A stretch of 64,000 nt of DNA from Glaciimonas soli (GCF_009497155.1 NZ_WINI01000006.1:62001-126000), one strand, 5' to 3'. Positions 34,168 to 43,594 are shown, counted from the first letter of the stretch. Numbers and translations are program-made. The notes: a model not told the origin generated them from the letters alone.

Positions 34168-34973
34168 ATACAGACTCCACAATCTCCTCATTACTTGGTC
34201 CGGCGGCACCGGAGCTAGGCTGGGTTCCAGCGCCGCGCTATTTGATGCGACGTGCGCGCATTCGACATTTGATGAGGAACTTGCCAGTTGGTCGCTTGCT
34301 AGAGATTGGTCCAGGTGCCGGTGCTTTATCGGTCGAATTTTCTCAAAAGGGATTTCAATGTGAAGCGCTAGAGCTCTCGGTCGAAGCGCGTGAACTGGCG
34401 CAAACGTTTATCCGTAAATTTCGCCAGAATATTCCGATTCACGCCCAGCCTGACACGGGATGGAAAAGTAGTTTTGATGTGCTATGTGCTTTTGAAGTGT
34501 TAGAGCATATTGAAAACGACCGGGAAGCATTAGAGCAATGGGCATCCTGGCTCAAACCAGATGGCCGACTTTTGCTATCAGTACCTGCTCACATGAAGCT
34601 ATGGAATGCGCGCGATGAGTGGGCGGGACATGTTAGACGGTACGAACGTGCATCACTGCAAAAAGTATTTTGGGGTGCGGGATTAGAAATAGAAACATTC
34701 GAGTGCTATGGATTTCCGCTGACAAACCTCACTGAGCGGATTAGTGCGCCAATTTACAACCGCGACATTTACAGTGGCGGCGAAACGTCTGATGACGATC
34801 GCAAACGTAATAATGATCGTAGCGGCATAGATCGCTCCCCCGATCTGAAGACCTATCCTCTGCTGCGTTCGATTCCCGGGAAATTAGCTTTGCAAGTATT
34901 TGCCATCGTCCAGGCAGCATTTATCAATACTGATTTAGGTAGCGGCTATATCGTGAAAGCTAAACGTCGATGA
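34164..34973 (+). CDS. SAM-dependent methyltransferase, class I
   Basis: The 269-aa protein contains the class I SAM fold: motif I RLLEIGPGAGALSVEFSQKG (about residues 44-63), the acidic loop LELS, and DVLCAFEVLEHIENDREAL, as in UbiE/Methyltransf_11/23 families. Start at TTG 34164 within the TTGA overlap with the GT4 gene; an ATG exists only 25 codons later. In this context it may methylate a sugar or lipid intermediate. It is coupled to the flippase-like gene by an overlap at 34970-34973. Confidence 0.83.
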   Translation: MNTDSTISSLLGPAAPELGWVPAPRYLMRRARIRHLMRNLPVGRLLEIGPGAGALSVEFSQKGFQCEALELSVEARELAQTFIRKFRQNIPIHAQPDTGWKSSFDVLCAFEVLEHIENDREALEQWASWLKPDGRLLLSVPAHMKLWNARDEWAGHVRRYERASLQKVFWGAGLEIETFECYGFPLTNLTERISAPIYNRDIYSGGETSDDDRKRNNDRSGIDRSPDLKTYPLLRSIPGKLALQVFAIVQAAFINTDLGSGYIVKAKRR

Positions 34974-35920
34974 TGAAGCGCATTTACCGGCTGCTAGGTC
35001 TGATCATTGGATCGATAGCCACCATTGCTTTCGCTATCTACGCCATCAAAAAATTGTCGATTGACGATTTCTCTCGCTACATCACACCGCCTGCACTAAC
35101 AAGTATTGCTATTGCGATTCTGCTCTACATTACTATCATCCCGATGAATGCCTCGGCCTGGAGAAAAATGCTGGCTGACCTCGGCATTGCCAAATCGTGG
35201 CGCGAATTGACTATGATCATGGCCATTACTCAAATGGCCAAATATCTACCAGGAAATGTTGGACAACATATCGGTCGAGGCGCCATGTCCATTGCACGTG
35301 GCATCTCGATCCGTCCCTTCATCTTTACCGTATTTGCAGAAACCTTACTGACTTTGTTCGCAGGCACTGCCATCGGGTTGCTTTGCCTTTTATTTTCACC
35401 GGTTGCTCTTGATGCTTTAAAGCTCAGTAATCAAGCCATAGCTCTCATTGTTGGTACCGGCATCATCATTCTCGGTTTGATGATTTACCGTCCTTTGGTC
35501 AAACAGTTAATTCGACGATTTGCACCACGTTATGCAGAATCTTCACTTGATGAAGTTCTGCCGTTTCCACTTACTCTTCTGCGGGCATTTGCTACCTACA
35601 GTTTGAATTACCTCATGATCGGAGCTGGCCTCTGGTTGATGTCTTCAACACTGATCCCAGGAATACAGCACAACTTTATATTATTGCTATGCAGTTTTTC
35701 ACTGGCCTGGATTATCGGATTCGTTACTCCAGGCGCACCTGCCGGATTAGGGGTTCGCGAAGCAGTTATGCTGGGCATACTTAGCGCCAGCTATTCTGGA
35801 GAAAATGGGCTCATCATCGTGATCGGACTTAGACTTGTCACCGTTCTTGGTGACAGTCTTTGTTTTCTGGTTGGGTACGGCATGCTACTTTTGCAGCGGA
35901 ATAAAACCACGCTTAAGTAG
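34970..35920 (+). CDS. Flippase-like integral membrane protein (UPF0104/LPG synthase TM region)
   Basis: The 316-aa protein has about eight membrane segments. Family marks of UPF0104 (the membrane half of MprF and AglD) are seen: MAITQMAKYLPGNVGQHIGR (about 83-102) and the C-terminal WIIGFVTPGAPAGLGVREAVML (about 245-266). Members are proposed to flip lipids or glycolipids. As the last gene of the coupled set, it may bring a lipid-linked sugar to the periplasmic face for the GT-C enzyme. Start ATG 34970 overlaps the preceding stop. Confidence 0.85.
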   Translation: MMKRIYRLLGLIIGSIATIAFAIYAIKKLSIDDFSRYITPPALTSIAIAILLYITIIPMNASAWRKMLADLGIAKSWRELTMIMAITQMAKYLPGNVGQHIGRGAMSIARGISIRPFIFTVFAETLLTLFAGTAIGLLCLLFSPVALDALKLSNQAIALIVGTGIIILGLMIYRPLVKQLIRRFAPRYAESSLDEVLPFPLTLLRAFATYSLNYLMIGAGLWLMSSTLIPGIQHNFILLLCSFSLAWIIGFVTPGAPAGLGVREAVMLGILSASYSGENGLIIVIGLRLVTVLGDSLCFLVGYGMLLLQRNKTTLK

Positions 35921-36043
35921 TTTCCTACAAATACAAAATTTTGCCAACTGGATCTCATTTTATGGTGCGCTTTTTCAACATTTCAAAGAAGGCAACAGTT
36001 ATACTAATCAGTCATAAAAATTTCATCCGTCAATAACCATACC

Positions 36044-37177
36044 ATGCGATCAACATCAGGCGTACAAATCATCGGGTTCGATCACATCAGAGCGTTTGCG
36101 GCACTTTTAGTTTTTATGTGGCACTTCATGCATCCTCCATTTGGCTTAACGCCATTTGGACAGTTACCCGATTTTTTTGCCTCATCAATATTTAATGAAG
36201 GACATACTGGTGTCGCATTATTTATGACGCTCAGTGGTTTTATTTTTTCGTTTTTGTCATTTGGAAAAGATATCGATCTAAAGCAATTTTATATAAATCG
36301 ATTTTTGCGCGTATTCCCATTATTATTTTTTTGGTGTATTTTTTGGGTGGCATTTCAAAATGAAACGGCACCAAAAATTGCTCTCAATCTTTTTACATTA
36401 CTGGATAATCGTCAAATGCCCGCTGGCGGATGGACTGTTATTGTAGAAATACAATTCTATTTGCTGTTTCCATTTATCCATCCCATAATTGAAAAAAAAT
36501 ACCACGAAAAAAAATTATGGGGAGTCTTCAGCTATGTAATTCCTTTTTTAATTTTTACTCAATTTCTTCGATGGGGCGTATACATGAAAACCGGAAGCGC
36601 CCAAACAATCGCATATTGGACAATATTTGGAAGAGTTGATCAATTTCTTTTGGGAGTATTGACGTTTTACATATACAGGAGCGTAATCATTAATTGGAGT
36701 TCAAGAAAAAGCGCCTTCACTCTTACAATAATTTCGCTATTATTTCTGTCATTCTATCGCTGGTTTAATTCTGTAGGCGGTTACTATAAATATGACTCCT
36801 ACCCATCATCAGCAATAATTTGGATAATAATACCCACGATTGAGGGTATTTTTTATGGATTATTCATATCTCTATATTTAAATATTTCTCAAAATTTCCA
36901 TGGCAAGCTTTCCAAGCTACTTTCATATATTGGCACGCTTTCTTACTCAATATATTTGTCTAATTTTTTTATGATTCCAATATTGGAGCATGCACATTCG
37001 TTATATCCATTTACGAATGAAAATACATTCGGAGAATATTTTAGCTGGGGAATCATAATTGGCTTCCCCGCAATTTGTATTTTTTCACTTTTCACTTATT
37101 ACTATGTAGAACATCCATTTCTTGAACGGCGTAAGCGATATATCAGCACTATAACTAAGCACAATCCACAACTGTAA
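36044..37177 (+). CDS. Acyltransferase 3 family (OafA-like) membrane protein
   Basis: The 377-aa protein has about ten membrane segments of the acyltransferase 3 family, which O-acetylates or otherwise acylates sugars of surface polysaccharides. Seen: the N-terminal FDHIRAFAALLVFMWHFMH with the conserved Arg and His (residues 9-27), the HTGVALFMTLSGFIFSFL segment (about 53-70) and the C-terminal SYSIYLSNFFMIPILEHAH. The gene is far more AT-rich than its neighbours on both sides, which suggests separate acquisition. It converges on waaA. The target could be the O-antigen or the glycan of the adjacent cluster. Confidence 0.87.
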   Translation: MRSTSGVQIIGFDHIRAFAALLVFMWHFMHPPFGLTPFGQLPDFFASSIFNEGHTGVALFMTLSGFIFSFLSFGKDIDLKQFYINRFLRVFPLLFFWCIFWVAFQNETAPKIALNLFTLLDNRQMPAGGWTVIVEIQFYLLFPFIHPIIEKKYHEKKLWGVFSYVIPFLIFTQFLRWGVYMKTGSAQTIAYWTIFGRVDQFLLGVLTFYIYRSVIINWSSRKSAFTLTIISLLFLSFYRWFNSVGGYYKYDSYPSSAIIWIIIPTIEGIFYGLFISLYLNISQNFHGKLSKLLSYIGTLSYSIYLSNFFMIPILEHAHSLYPFTNENTFGEYFSWGIIIGFPAICIFSLFTYYYVEHPFLERRKRYISTITKHNPQL

Positions 37178-37238
37178 AGCTTCATCACGAACTTTAGTGA
37201 GTTTACTTTTTTAGTAAAAAATGATGCTGGCTTCATTG

Positions 37239-38543
37239 TTATACGAACGGCGCTAACAATAATACCGTTCGCGATGCAGCACCATTATGCAGATGTCCAA
37301 AATTAGCAGCACACTGAGCCATTGCATCACGCCGTGCATGATCCCGAAACAATTCCTGTGCGGCAGTCAACATATCTACCGCATCAGCAACCCGCAAAGC
37401 AGCCCCTACTCCAATAGCTTGCTCTGTCACAGCTGCAAAATTAAAGCTAGATGGACCAATCAAAACCGGCTTACCAACCGCACAAGCTTCAATCAGGTTC
37501 TGACCGCCTAATGGCAACAAACTGCCACCGATGAAAGCAATATCAGCCGCTGCATAGTAAGCAAACATCTCTCCCATGCTATCGCCTAGCATCACTTTGC
37601 ATTCGGAGCCAATAGACGCGTCACCTAATGCTGAACGCCGCATCATAGGCAAATTGTGCGCAGTAATCAGATTTGCTACTTCATCGAAACGCTGCGGATG
37701 ACGAGGTACGATGACCAATAGCAGATTCTCCACAAGATCAGATGGATTTATTGCCGTTAGTGCGTCTAATATCAACGCCTCCTCACCCTCGCGTGTGCTC
37801 GCGCACAGCAGCACCGGGCGTGTGCCGATCTGCTGCCGTAGTGTTGCGCCCAACTGCAATAATTTTTCTGATGGCGTCACATCGAATTTAATGTTGCCGG
37901 TAACCTGCACATTCTTTGCGCCTAGCTGCTGCAAGCGTTCTGCGTCTTCCGGCGTTTGCGCGGCAACGCACGATACGCCGCTCGCGGCGGCTCTCATCAG
38001 CGTTTCAAATTTCATCCCACGTCGCAATGAACGTTCGGATAAACGTGCATTTACCAAGGCAACCGGAACCTTATAACGCGCGCATTGCGCAATCAGATTG
38101 GGCCAGACTTCGGTTTCCATCAGCACGCATAATTGTGGGGAAAAATGGTGCAGAAAACGCCCTACCATCCAGCCGGTATCGTAGGGCAAATAACTTTGCA
38201 AAACTCGTAGTGATGTCCCGAACAGCGCCTTCCCAGTAGCACGTCCAGTCGCCGTCATGTGTGTCAGCAAAATGGTGTGTTGCGGATAAGCTGCTAGCAG
38301 TGCATCAATCAATGGCTCTGCTGCACGTGTTTCACCGACAGAAACCGCATGCACCCATAAAAATGAGCGCGATGGTGTTTGTGGAGAAGTTGGCTTTAGT
38401 GCAGGGTAAAATCCCAGACGCTCTGCCATGTGTTGTCGGTAGCCGGGCTCTTTACGTCCACGCCACCATAAACGACACAATGCCAGTGGAGTAATGCACC
38501 ACCAGACGATCGAATAAAGCGAGCGATACAAACGCGCGCGCAT
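37239..38543 (-). CDS. waaA: 3-deoxy-D-manno-octulosonic acid (Kdo) transferase
   Basis: WaaA transfers Kdo from CMP-Kdo to lipid IVA, the first step of the LPS inner core, at the inner membrane. The 434-aa GT-B protein has an N-terminal membrane anchor (LYRSLYSIVWWCITPLALC), the acceptor-side motif WVHAVSVGETRAAEPLI (about 57-73) with the catalytic Glu, and MTATGRATGKALFG. The donor-binding half contains FIGGSLLPLGGQNLIEACAVGKPVL (in parts). ATG at 38543 overlaps the kdoO stop by one base (TGATG). Last gene of the minus-strand LPS run. Confidence 0.96.
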   Translation of the reverse strand: MRARLYRSLYSIVWWCITPLALCRLWWRGRKEPGYRQHMAERLGFYPALKPTSPQTPSRSFLWVHAVSVGETRAAEPLIDALLAAYPQHTILLTHMTATGRATGKALFGTSLRVLQSYLPYDTGWMVGRFLHHFSPQLCVLMETEVWPNLIAQCARYKVPVALVNARLSERSLRRGMKFETLMRAAASGVSCVAAQTPEDAERLQQLGAKNVQVTGNIKFDVTPSEKLLQLGATLRQQIGTRPVLLCASTREGEEALILDALTAINPSDLVENLLLVIVPRHPQRFDEVANLITAHNLPMMRRSALGDASIGSECKVMLGDSMGEMFAYYAAADIAFIGGSLLPLGGQNLIEACAVGKPVLIGPSSFNFAAVTEQAIGVGAALRVADAVDMLTAAQELFRDHARRDAMAQCAANFGHLHNGAASRTVLLLAPFV

Positions 38544-39424
38544 CAAATTAATTTGCGTCCGGTCAGGCGCGTCAGAATTGCCAGAGGGCTGGCGTTAGCA
38601 TCATATTGCTTATCAGCAGACAGATGCAAAGTTTGCTCCATCATGTACTGCCCCGACATCACCGCATGCGGCGTCTGATCGGAAAAACACACCCACACCG
38701 AGCCCGCCGCAAACGGCATCGTCAGTTGCGGGCCATGCGCTTGATAATCCAGATCGGATTTCATACTGTCATGCAGTTGCAACATCAGATGATCATATTC
38801 ACTGCGTAAAGATTTGGTAACGTTCAGTGTATTGAGCACTTGCGCTTGCCAGCGAGTATAAGGTTTCGCTTTAGCTAAAAAACGCTTTGCAACATCTTCA
38901 AATGGCTCGCCTACGCGCCATACGCGCGGCACACCATCGGGATTGAGATTGGCAAATACGCGCAAAATCCGTTCGCCGTAATTCGGTCGTGAAGGGAATG
39001 CATCAACATGCATGCGCTTATCATCGGCACGCCACGATTGCGCTCGTGTTTCTACCTGCATCGGTCGATAGCTAGTTGGCGCCAAGCGTAAATGAGAGCT
39101 ATATGCTGGCAATATGCTATCGATTAGTTGTTGAGCCTGGTTCCGAAATCGCCCTACCATTGCGGCAAGTTCAGCCTGTATCGCTGCATCACCCAACGCG
39201 CCCTTCAAATGCCCTTTTGCATCCAGGCTAATATTGCGGCTTTTAGGATCGAGAATGGATGGTGTTAAAAAACGTTGCTCTTCCGCGGTCAACTTAAATG
39301 AAAGCTTGGGAAAGTACAAAACCTTGCCCGCTTCGAGCGCAGCAATCCAGTCCCGATCAGGGGAGTTGATATGCCAGTCAGTGCTGTCAACGGCATTTCC
39401 AATGGTAATAATTTGTTGTTCCAT
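38543..39424 (-). CDS. kdoO: Kdo 3-hydroxylase (Fe/2-oxoglutarate-type dioxygenase)
   Basis: The 293-aa protein matches KdoO (PF11004), which hydroxylates Kdo at C3 to form Ko in Burkholderia and Yersinia LPS. The iron site is seen as HVDAFPSRP (His-x-Asp, about 138-146) and a distal His in SDQTPHAVMSGQYMMEQT (about 248-265), with an Arg nearby for the cosubstrate. It is directly coupled to waaA, as in Burkholderia, supporting action on inner-core Kdo. Presence predicts Ko-containing, acid-stable LPS cores. Confidence 0.9.
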   Translation of the reverse strand: MEQQIITIGNAVDSTDWHINSPDRDWIAALEAGKVLYFPKLSFKLTAEEQRFLTPSILDPKSRNISLDAKGHLKGALGDAAIQAELAAMVGRFRNQAQQLIDSILPAYSSHLRLAPTSYRPMQVETRAQSWRADDKRMHVDAFPSRPNYGERILRVFANLNPDGVPRVWRVGEPFEDVAKRFLAKAKPYTRWQAQVLNTLNVTKSLRSEYDHLMLQLHDSMKSDLDYQAHGPQLTMPFAAGSVWVCFSDQTPHAVMSGQYMMEQTLHLSADKQYDANASPLAILTRLTGRKLI

Positions 39425-39449
39425 GCCGCATTATATTACGGGTAAGTCA

Positions 39450-40442
39450 TTAACTAGCGAGCAGTTTAGCGATCGCCGTTGTCACTTGTTCTACAGTTGG
39501 AGGCGTTCGCTCATCGCCCAAATTGATAATGCTGGATGACCAATTGCCTTCGGTTTTCCAACGCGGGGAATCACAATACAATTCGATGGTCGGTCGCATG
39601 AACGCTGCAGCAATATGCGTTAATCCTGTGTCAACACCTATCACCAACGCAGCCCGCTGCGCCAGTGTAACCGCTTCCATTAATGGCAATTTTGGCAGCA
39701 CACGCGCATTCGCCATGTTCTCGGCCAATTGTTCTGCTGTACGCTTTTCAACCTCATTCCCCCATGGGAGCAACACTTGCAAACCACGCTGAGATAACTG
39801 CTCCGCAACGGCGATCCAATCGGCGATTGGCCACTGCTTTTCTGTCCGCGCCGTACCATGGAAAAAAACTGCATATGGCGTATCTGGCAACCAGGAAGGC
39901 TGCTGCCCCGGCTGTATTTCTGGCATCTGCAAATTAAAATTTGCCGGACCATCAAGCACGTATCCCAACGCTTTTGCCGCAACCTGACGCGCACGCAAAA
40001 CTGCATGCGTGCGCAATCCAACCGCAACACTTTCGGTATGAAATAGGCGTGACAACGGTTCATAGCCTGAACCTTCCGTCGCATTCGCTAAACCGACACG
40101 TTTGCCGCCCGGCGCAAGGCGCGCCATGCGCATCACGACGCTGGTTTTAATTAAACCTTGCGTATCGAAAACGATGTCATAGGTATATTGCTTAAGTTGC
40201 TGCCGAAAGTGCGCGATTTCATCTCTTGTCGAAGCCGTGAGCAGGCTTTTACGCCAGCGACGCAACGCAATAGGAATAATCCGGCGCACATCAGGATTCA
40301 TGCGCACCAGACTGGTGTACCCTTCCTCCACCACCCAGTCGATATTCGCATCCGGATAATGTCGGCGAATATCAGACACCATCGGCATGTTATGAACAAC
40401 ATCACCGAGGGAGGAAACACGGACGATCAGAATATTCAGCAT
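39450..40442 (-). CDS. waaC: Lipopolysaccharide heptosyltransferase I
   Basis: WaaC adds L-glycero-D-manno-heptose to Kdo. The 330-aa GT9 protein starts with LIVRVSSLGDVVHNMPMV (residues 5-22), with the Asp proposed as catalytic base, and has HGTARTEKQWP and VIGVDTGLTHIAAAF (about 268-282) in the donor domain; all are typical. Its start overlaps the stop of the upstream phosphohexomutase by one base (TAATG), so translation is coupled. kdoO follows 25 bases downstream. Confidence 0.95.
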   Translation of the reverse strand: MLNILIVRVSSLGDVVHNMPMVSDIRRHYPDANIDWVVEEGYTSLVRMNPDVRRIIPIALRRWRKSLLTASTRDEIAHFRQQLKQYTYDIVFDTQGLIKTSVVMRMARLAPGGKRVGLANATEGSGYEPLSRLFHTESVAVGLRTHAVLRARQVAAKALGYVLDGPANFNLQMPEIQPGQQPSWLPDTPYAVFFHGTARTEKQWPIADWIAVAEQLSQRGLQVLLPWGNEVEKRTAEQLAENMANARVLPKLPLMEAVTLAQRAALVIGVDTGLTHIAAAFMRPTIELYCDSPRWKTEGNWSSSIINLGDERTPPTVEQVTTAIAKLLAS

Positions 40443-41830
40443 TAAAAGGGGAAAACAACATCTGGCTTCGCCGCCAGAATGACACGCTTGAACTCCGCTT
40501 GAATCTTTGCCAATGCAGCATCCGATTCAGCCTCAAACCGCATCACGACCACGGGCGTGGTATTAGACGAGCGCGCCAAGCCGAAGCCGTCCGGGTATTC
40601 GACGCGCAAACCGTCAACTTTGATGACCTCATCAGCGCCAGGAAATTTTGCCTCTTGTTGTAATTTCTCCATCAAAATGAAGTTTTCACCTTCCGCACAT
40701 TTCAGTTGTAGCTCTGGTGTGCTAATCGATTGCGGCAAAGCATTGAGTACTGCTGCTGAATCACTGACACGGCTCAGCAACTCCAACAAACGCACACCAG
40801 CGTATAAGCCATCGTCAAAACCATACCAACGATCTTTGAAGAAAATGTGACCACTCATTTCACCACCCAGAGGCGCGCCAGTTTCACGCATTTTGGCTTT
40901 CACTAACGAGTGCCCCGTCTTCCACATCAACGGCTTTCCACCATGCTGCGTGATCCACGGTGCCAGATGGCGCGTGCATTTGACATCATATAAAATTTCC
41001 TGGCCAGGATTGCGCGCCAGAACATCAGCCGCAAACAACATTAACTGACGATCCGGATAAATAATCTGTCCATCCTTAGTCACCACACCCAAACGATCAC
41101 CGTCGCCATCAAACGCCAGACCAAGCTCTGCATCCGTCGTTTGCAACGCGCGGATCACATCCTGTAGATTTTCGGGATGGGCTGGATCGGGATGATGATT
41201 AGGAAAAGTGCCATCAACTTCGCAAAACAACTCTTGCACTTCACAACCAAGGTTACGATACAGCTCACCAGCAAATGCCCCTGCAACACCATTACCGCAA
41301 TCAACGACGATCTTCATCGGTCTTGCCAATTTCACATCGCTGAGTACGCGCTGCAAATAAGCGTCCTTAATATCGTGGGGGCGGTAAGTTCCTCTCGTTT
41401 CCGCGGTCCCTTCGGTAGCGCCGCCGACAATTGCTTTATACAGATCCTGAATGGTTTCTCCATAGATTGCTTCACCAGCCAAAACCATTTTAAAACCATT
41501 ATAGTCAGGCGGATTATGACTGCCCGTCACCATCACACCAGATTTCGTACCAAGTACATTGGTTGCAAAATACACCATCGGCGTCGCCACCACACCCAAA
41601 TCAATTACATCCACGCCAGCATCTTGCAAGCCGGTTGCCAACGCTGCGGCTAATTCAGGACCCGACAAACGACCATCACGTCCTATCACGACTGTCTTTT
41701 CACCTTTTGCACGCGCAGCCAGTCCGAAAGCATGCCCAATTTGACGTGCAATACCGGCTTCCAGAGTTTTACCGACTATGCCGCGAATGTCATACGCTTT
41801 AAAAATTGATTGTTCGAGTGTGAGAGTCAT
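40442..41830 (-). CDS. Phosphomannomutase/phosphoglucomutase
   Basis: The 462-aa alpha-D-phosphohexomutase is of the AlgC type, converting Man-6-P/Man-1-P and Glc-6-P/Glc-1-P to feed nucleotide sugars for LPS. Four domains: the phosphoserine loop VMVTGSHNPPDYNGFK (about 99-114), the metal loop AFDGDGDRLGVV (about 240-251), the sugar-binding GGEMSGHIFF (about 320-329) and a C-terminal phosphate-binding region RSSNTTPVVVMRFE. The start ATG 41830 follows an AT-rich stretch without a clear Shine-Dalgarno site. It lies just beyond a terminator that closes the H-NS gene, so it may have its own promoter. Confidence 0.95.
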   Translation of the reverse strand: MTLTLEQSIFKAYDIRGIVGKTLEAGIARQIGHAFGLAARAKGEKTVVIGRDGRLSGPELAAALATGLQDAGVDVIDLGVVATPMVYFATNVLGTKSGVMVTGSHNPPDYNGFKMVLAGEAIYGETIQDLYKAIVGGATEGTAETRGTYRPHDIKDAYLQRVLSDVKLARPMKIVVDCGNGVAGAFAGELYRNLGCEVQELFCEVDGTFPNHHPDPAHPENLQDVIRALQTTDAELGLAFDGDGDRLGVVTKDGQIIYPDRQLMLFAADVLARNPGQEILYDVKCTRHLAPWITQHGGKPLMWKTGHSLVKAKMRETGAPLGGEMSGHIFFKDRWYGFDDGLYAGVRLLELLSRVSDSAAVLNALPQSISTPELQLKCAEGENFILMEKLQQEAKFPGADEVIKVDGLRVEYPDGFGLARSSNTTPVVVMRFEAESDAALAKIQAEFKRVILAAKPDVVFPF

Positions 41831-41843
41831 ATATTTTATAAAT

Positions 41844-41885
41844 TTTAAAAAAAACAAAGCGCATATTCATGCTCCAATATGCGCT
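41844..41885 (-). terminator. Rho-independent terminator after the H-NS family gene
   Basis: AGCGCATATT (41858-41867) and AATATGCGCT (41876-41885) are perfect 10-bp inverted arms with an 8-base loop. On the minus strand the stem is followed by TTTGTTTTTTTT (41845-41857 region). It separates the H-NS and phosphohexomutase transcripts. Confidence 0.85.
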
Positions 41886-41952
41886 CTAAAAAATACTTTA
41901 TTCGAATAGTTGTTTTTGCAAATAACACAACATAAAAACATCTAAATAAATC

Positions 41953-42267
41953 TTATACATGCAAGGCATCTAATGTTTTTCCCGACGCAAGCCATTCTTG
42001 CACCCACTTCGGCTGACGACCACGGCCTGTCCACTGCAATGAAGCATCATTAGGATTGCGATAACGCACCGCAACCTTTTTTGCCACTCCACTTTTAACG
42101 CGAGTATTACCTAGCAAGTCTTTCAGCGAAATACCTGCACCTTGTGCAATCGCCAAAATTTGTTCGCGGGCTTTATTCTTTTCCTCGTGCTCGCGTTCTT
42201 TTAACGCTTGTTTGATTTGCTCTTGCAAGGTACGTAAATCAGCCACCGATAAATTTGATAAATCCAT
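41953..42267 (-). CDS. H-NS family histone-like protein
   Basis: The 104-aa nucleoid protein has an N-terminal coiled-coil oligomerisation region (about residues 1-50, rich in Glu, Lys and Leu, with KEREHEEKNKAREQ) and the C-terminal DNA-binding domain with WTGRGRQPKWVQEWL (about 79-93), the short beta-type form of the H-NS signature. H-NS proteins silence AT-rich, often acquired, DNA. This gene stands at the edge of the AT-rich O-antigen cluster and is followed by its own terminator, so it may control the cluster. Such genes are often multicopy in this group. Confidence 0.93.
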   Translation of the reverse strand: MDLSNLSVADLRTLQEQIKQALKEREHEEKNKAREQILAIAQGAGISLKDLLGNTRVKSGVAKKVAVRYRNPNDASLQWTGRGRQPKWVQEWLASGKTLDALHV

Positions 42268-42379
42268 ATTGACCTCGAAATTAATAATAGAACCAAAAAT
42301 TCAATCCATTCCCCCGAAGTTCCACACACTTCATGCAAATGCATCGAGCTAAAATCAAAAGTGAATTTTACAGAAATGC

Positions 42380-43483
42380 TCACAAAATTTTATTTTTTTT
42401 TCGAAGAATCATCCAACGCGGTGATTTAAAACGAACAATTTTCGCGTATAACCATATATAACCGACCACAAAAATCAGACAGCAAATCATTAATACTAAT
42501 TGATGCCTCCAGAATAAAGTTGCAGGCAAAACCGCTAAAAGTGATATTAACCAAAGGTATGGAGAAGTCAGGGAATTTCGACGTGTCAATGCTTTTGCAT
42601 CACGACGTCCAATAGTCCAACGAACAAGTCGTTTAAAAATCAAACTGTGCAAGTGCACACCATCAGGCAAACCTGGAGATACTCCACGAACAAATTTACG
42701 ACGATAAATTGAGAAAAGCGTCTCAAATATTGGGTAAATTAAAAGTAAAACAGCATACCATGCTGAAACTTGTGGATTTCTCGCAATCAATAAAACAGTT
42801 AATTCACCCAACATAAATCCTGTGAAGTAGGCTCCGCCATCTCCAAGAAAAATCAACCCAAATGGATAATTCCAAACAAAAAAGCCACCAATTGCGCCAA
42901 CTAAAATTAACGCAGCGATCATGACATATGAATCTCCCACTTGCCATGCGACATACGCAAGAGAAATCATCATAAACATCGACACTACACTTGCCAATCC
43001 ATTAAAACCATCAATAATATTTATAGCGTTTGCAATACCGGCAACCGCAAGTACAGTCAATGGCAAAGATAGCCAGATATAACCCAACCAACCATCAATG
43101 AAAGTAATATCTACTCGAAATATTCCTGCTTTAAGAGAAAAATATGCGACAACGGCAGAAATCATTGTAAATATCAAGCGGCGTATGGGGCTAACATTTT
43201 TTGTTAAATCTTCAATTAATCCACAACCAAATGCAAAACAACCGCACAATATTAAAGTAAAAATCCACTCCGCCACAGTAGGCAATTGTAAATATGTTAC
43301 CGTTGCACCAATCAATGTAGCTATAAAAATGCCTAATCCGCCGATACGCGGCACTGGATGAAAGTGATTTTTTTGCACACCCGAAACATCATGATCCAGA
43401 ACTCCCCCATGCTTGTGGGAGAATTTAACTATAAAGAACACCACTATAAATGATGCAAAAAAACTAATGGCAATGGACAGCAT
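42380..43483 (-). CDS. WecA/WbpL-like undecaprenyl-phosphate sugar-1-phosphate transferase
   Basis: The 367-aa protein has about eleven membrane segments (MraY/WecA family), transferring a HexNAc-1-phosphate onto undecaprenyl phosphate to start O-antigen units. Motifs: VPRIGGLGIF (about 48-57), the Asp-rich IIDGFNGLASV (about 155-165), LIFLGDGGAYFTGF (about 215-228) and the cytoplasmic loop DGVHLHSLIFKR with the HxH used for substrate. With fnlABC present, UDP-L-FucNAc or its relatives is a plausible donor, as for Pseudomonas WbpL. AT-rich. It is the promoter-distal end of the O-antigen block. Confidence 0.9.
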   Translation of the reverse strand: MLSIAISFFASFIVVFFIVKFSHKHGGVLDHDVSGVQKNHFHPVPRIGGLGIFIATLIGATVTYLQLPTVAEWIFTLILCGCFAFGCGLIEDLTKNVSPIRRLIFTMISAVVAYFSLKAGIFRVDITFIDGWLGYIWLSLPLTVLAVAGIANAINIIDGFNGLASVVSMFMMISLAYVAWQVGDSYVMIAALILVGAIGGFFVWNYPFGLIFLGDGGAYFTGFMLGELTVLLIARNPQVSAWYAVLLLIYPIFETLFSIYRRKFVRGVSPGLPDGVHLHSLIFKRLVRWTIGRRDAKALTRRNSLTSPYLWLISLLAVLPATLFWRHQLVLMICCLIFVVGYIWLYAKIVRFKSPRWMILRKKNKIL

Positions 43484-43594
43484 ATATTCAACTATTAGTA
43501 GTTATCAAAAAATAATTTATTTAAATAGTATTTAAAATTAACAAATACTCGAATTTACCATCATTATTAAAAATGAACGAGGCTTACATCTTAA

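Noticed and set aside
37202-37218. TTTACT/AGTAAA small stem between the acyltransferase and waaA
   Set aside because: Six A-T-rich pairs and no T-run in a useful place; too weak to call a terminator.
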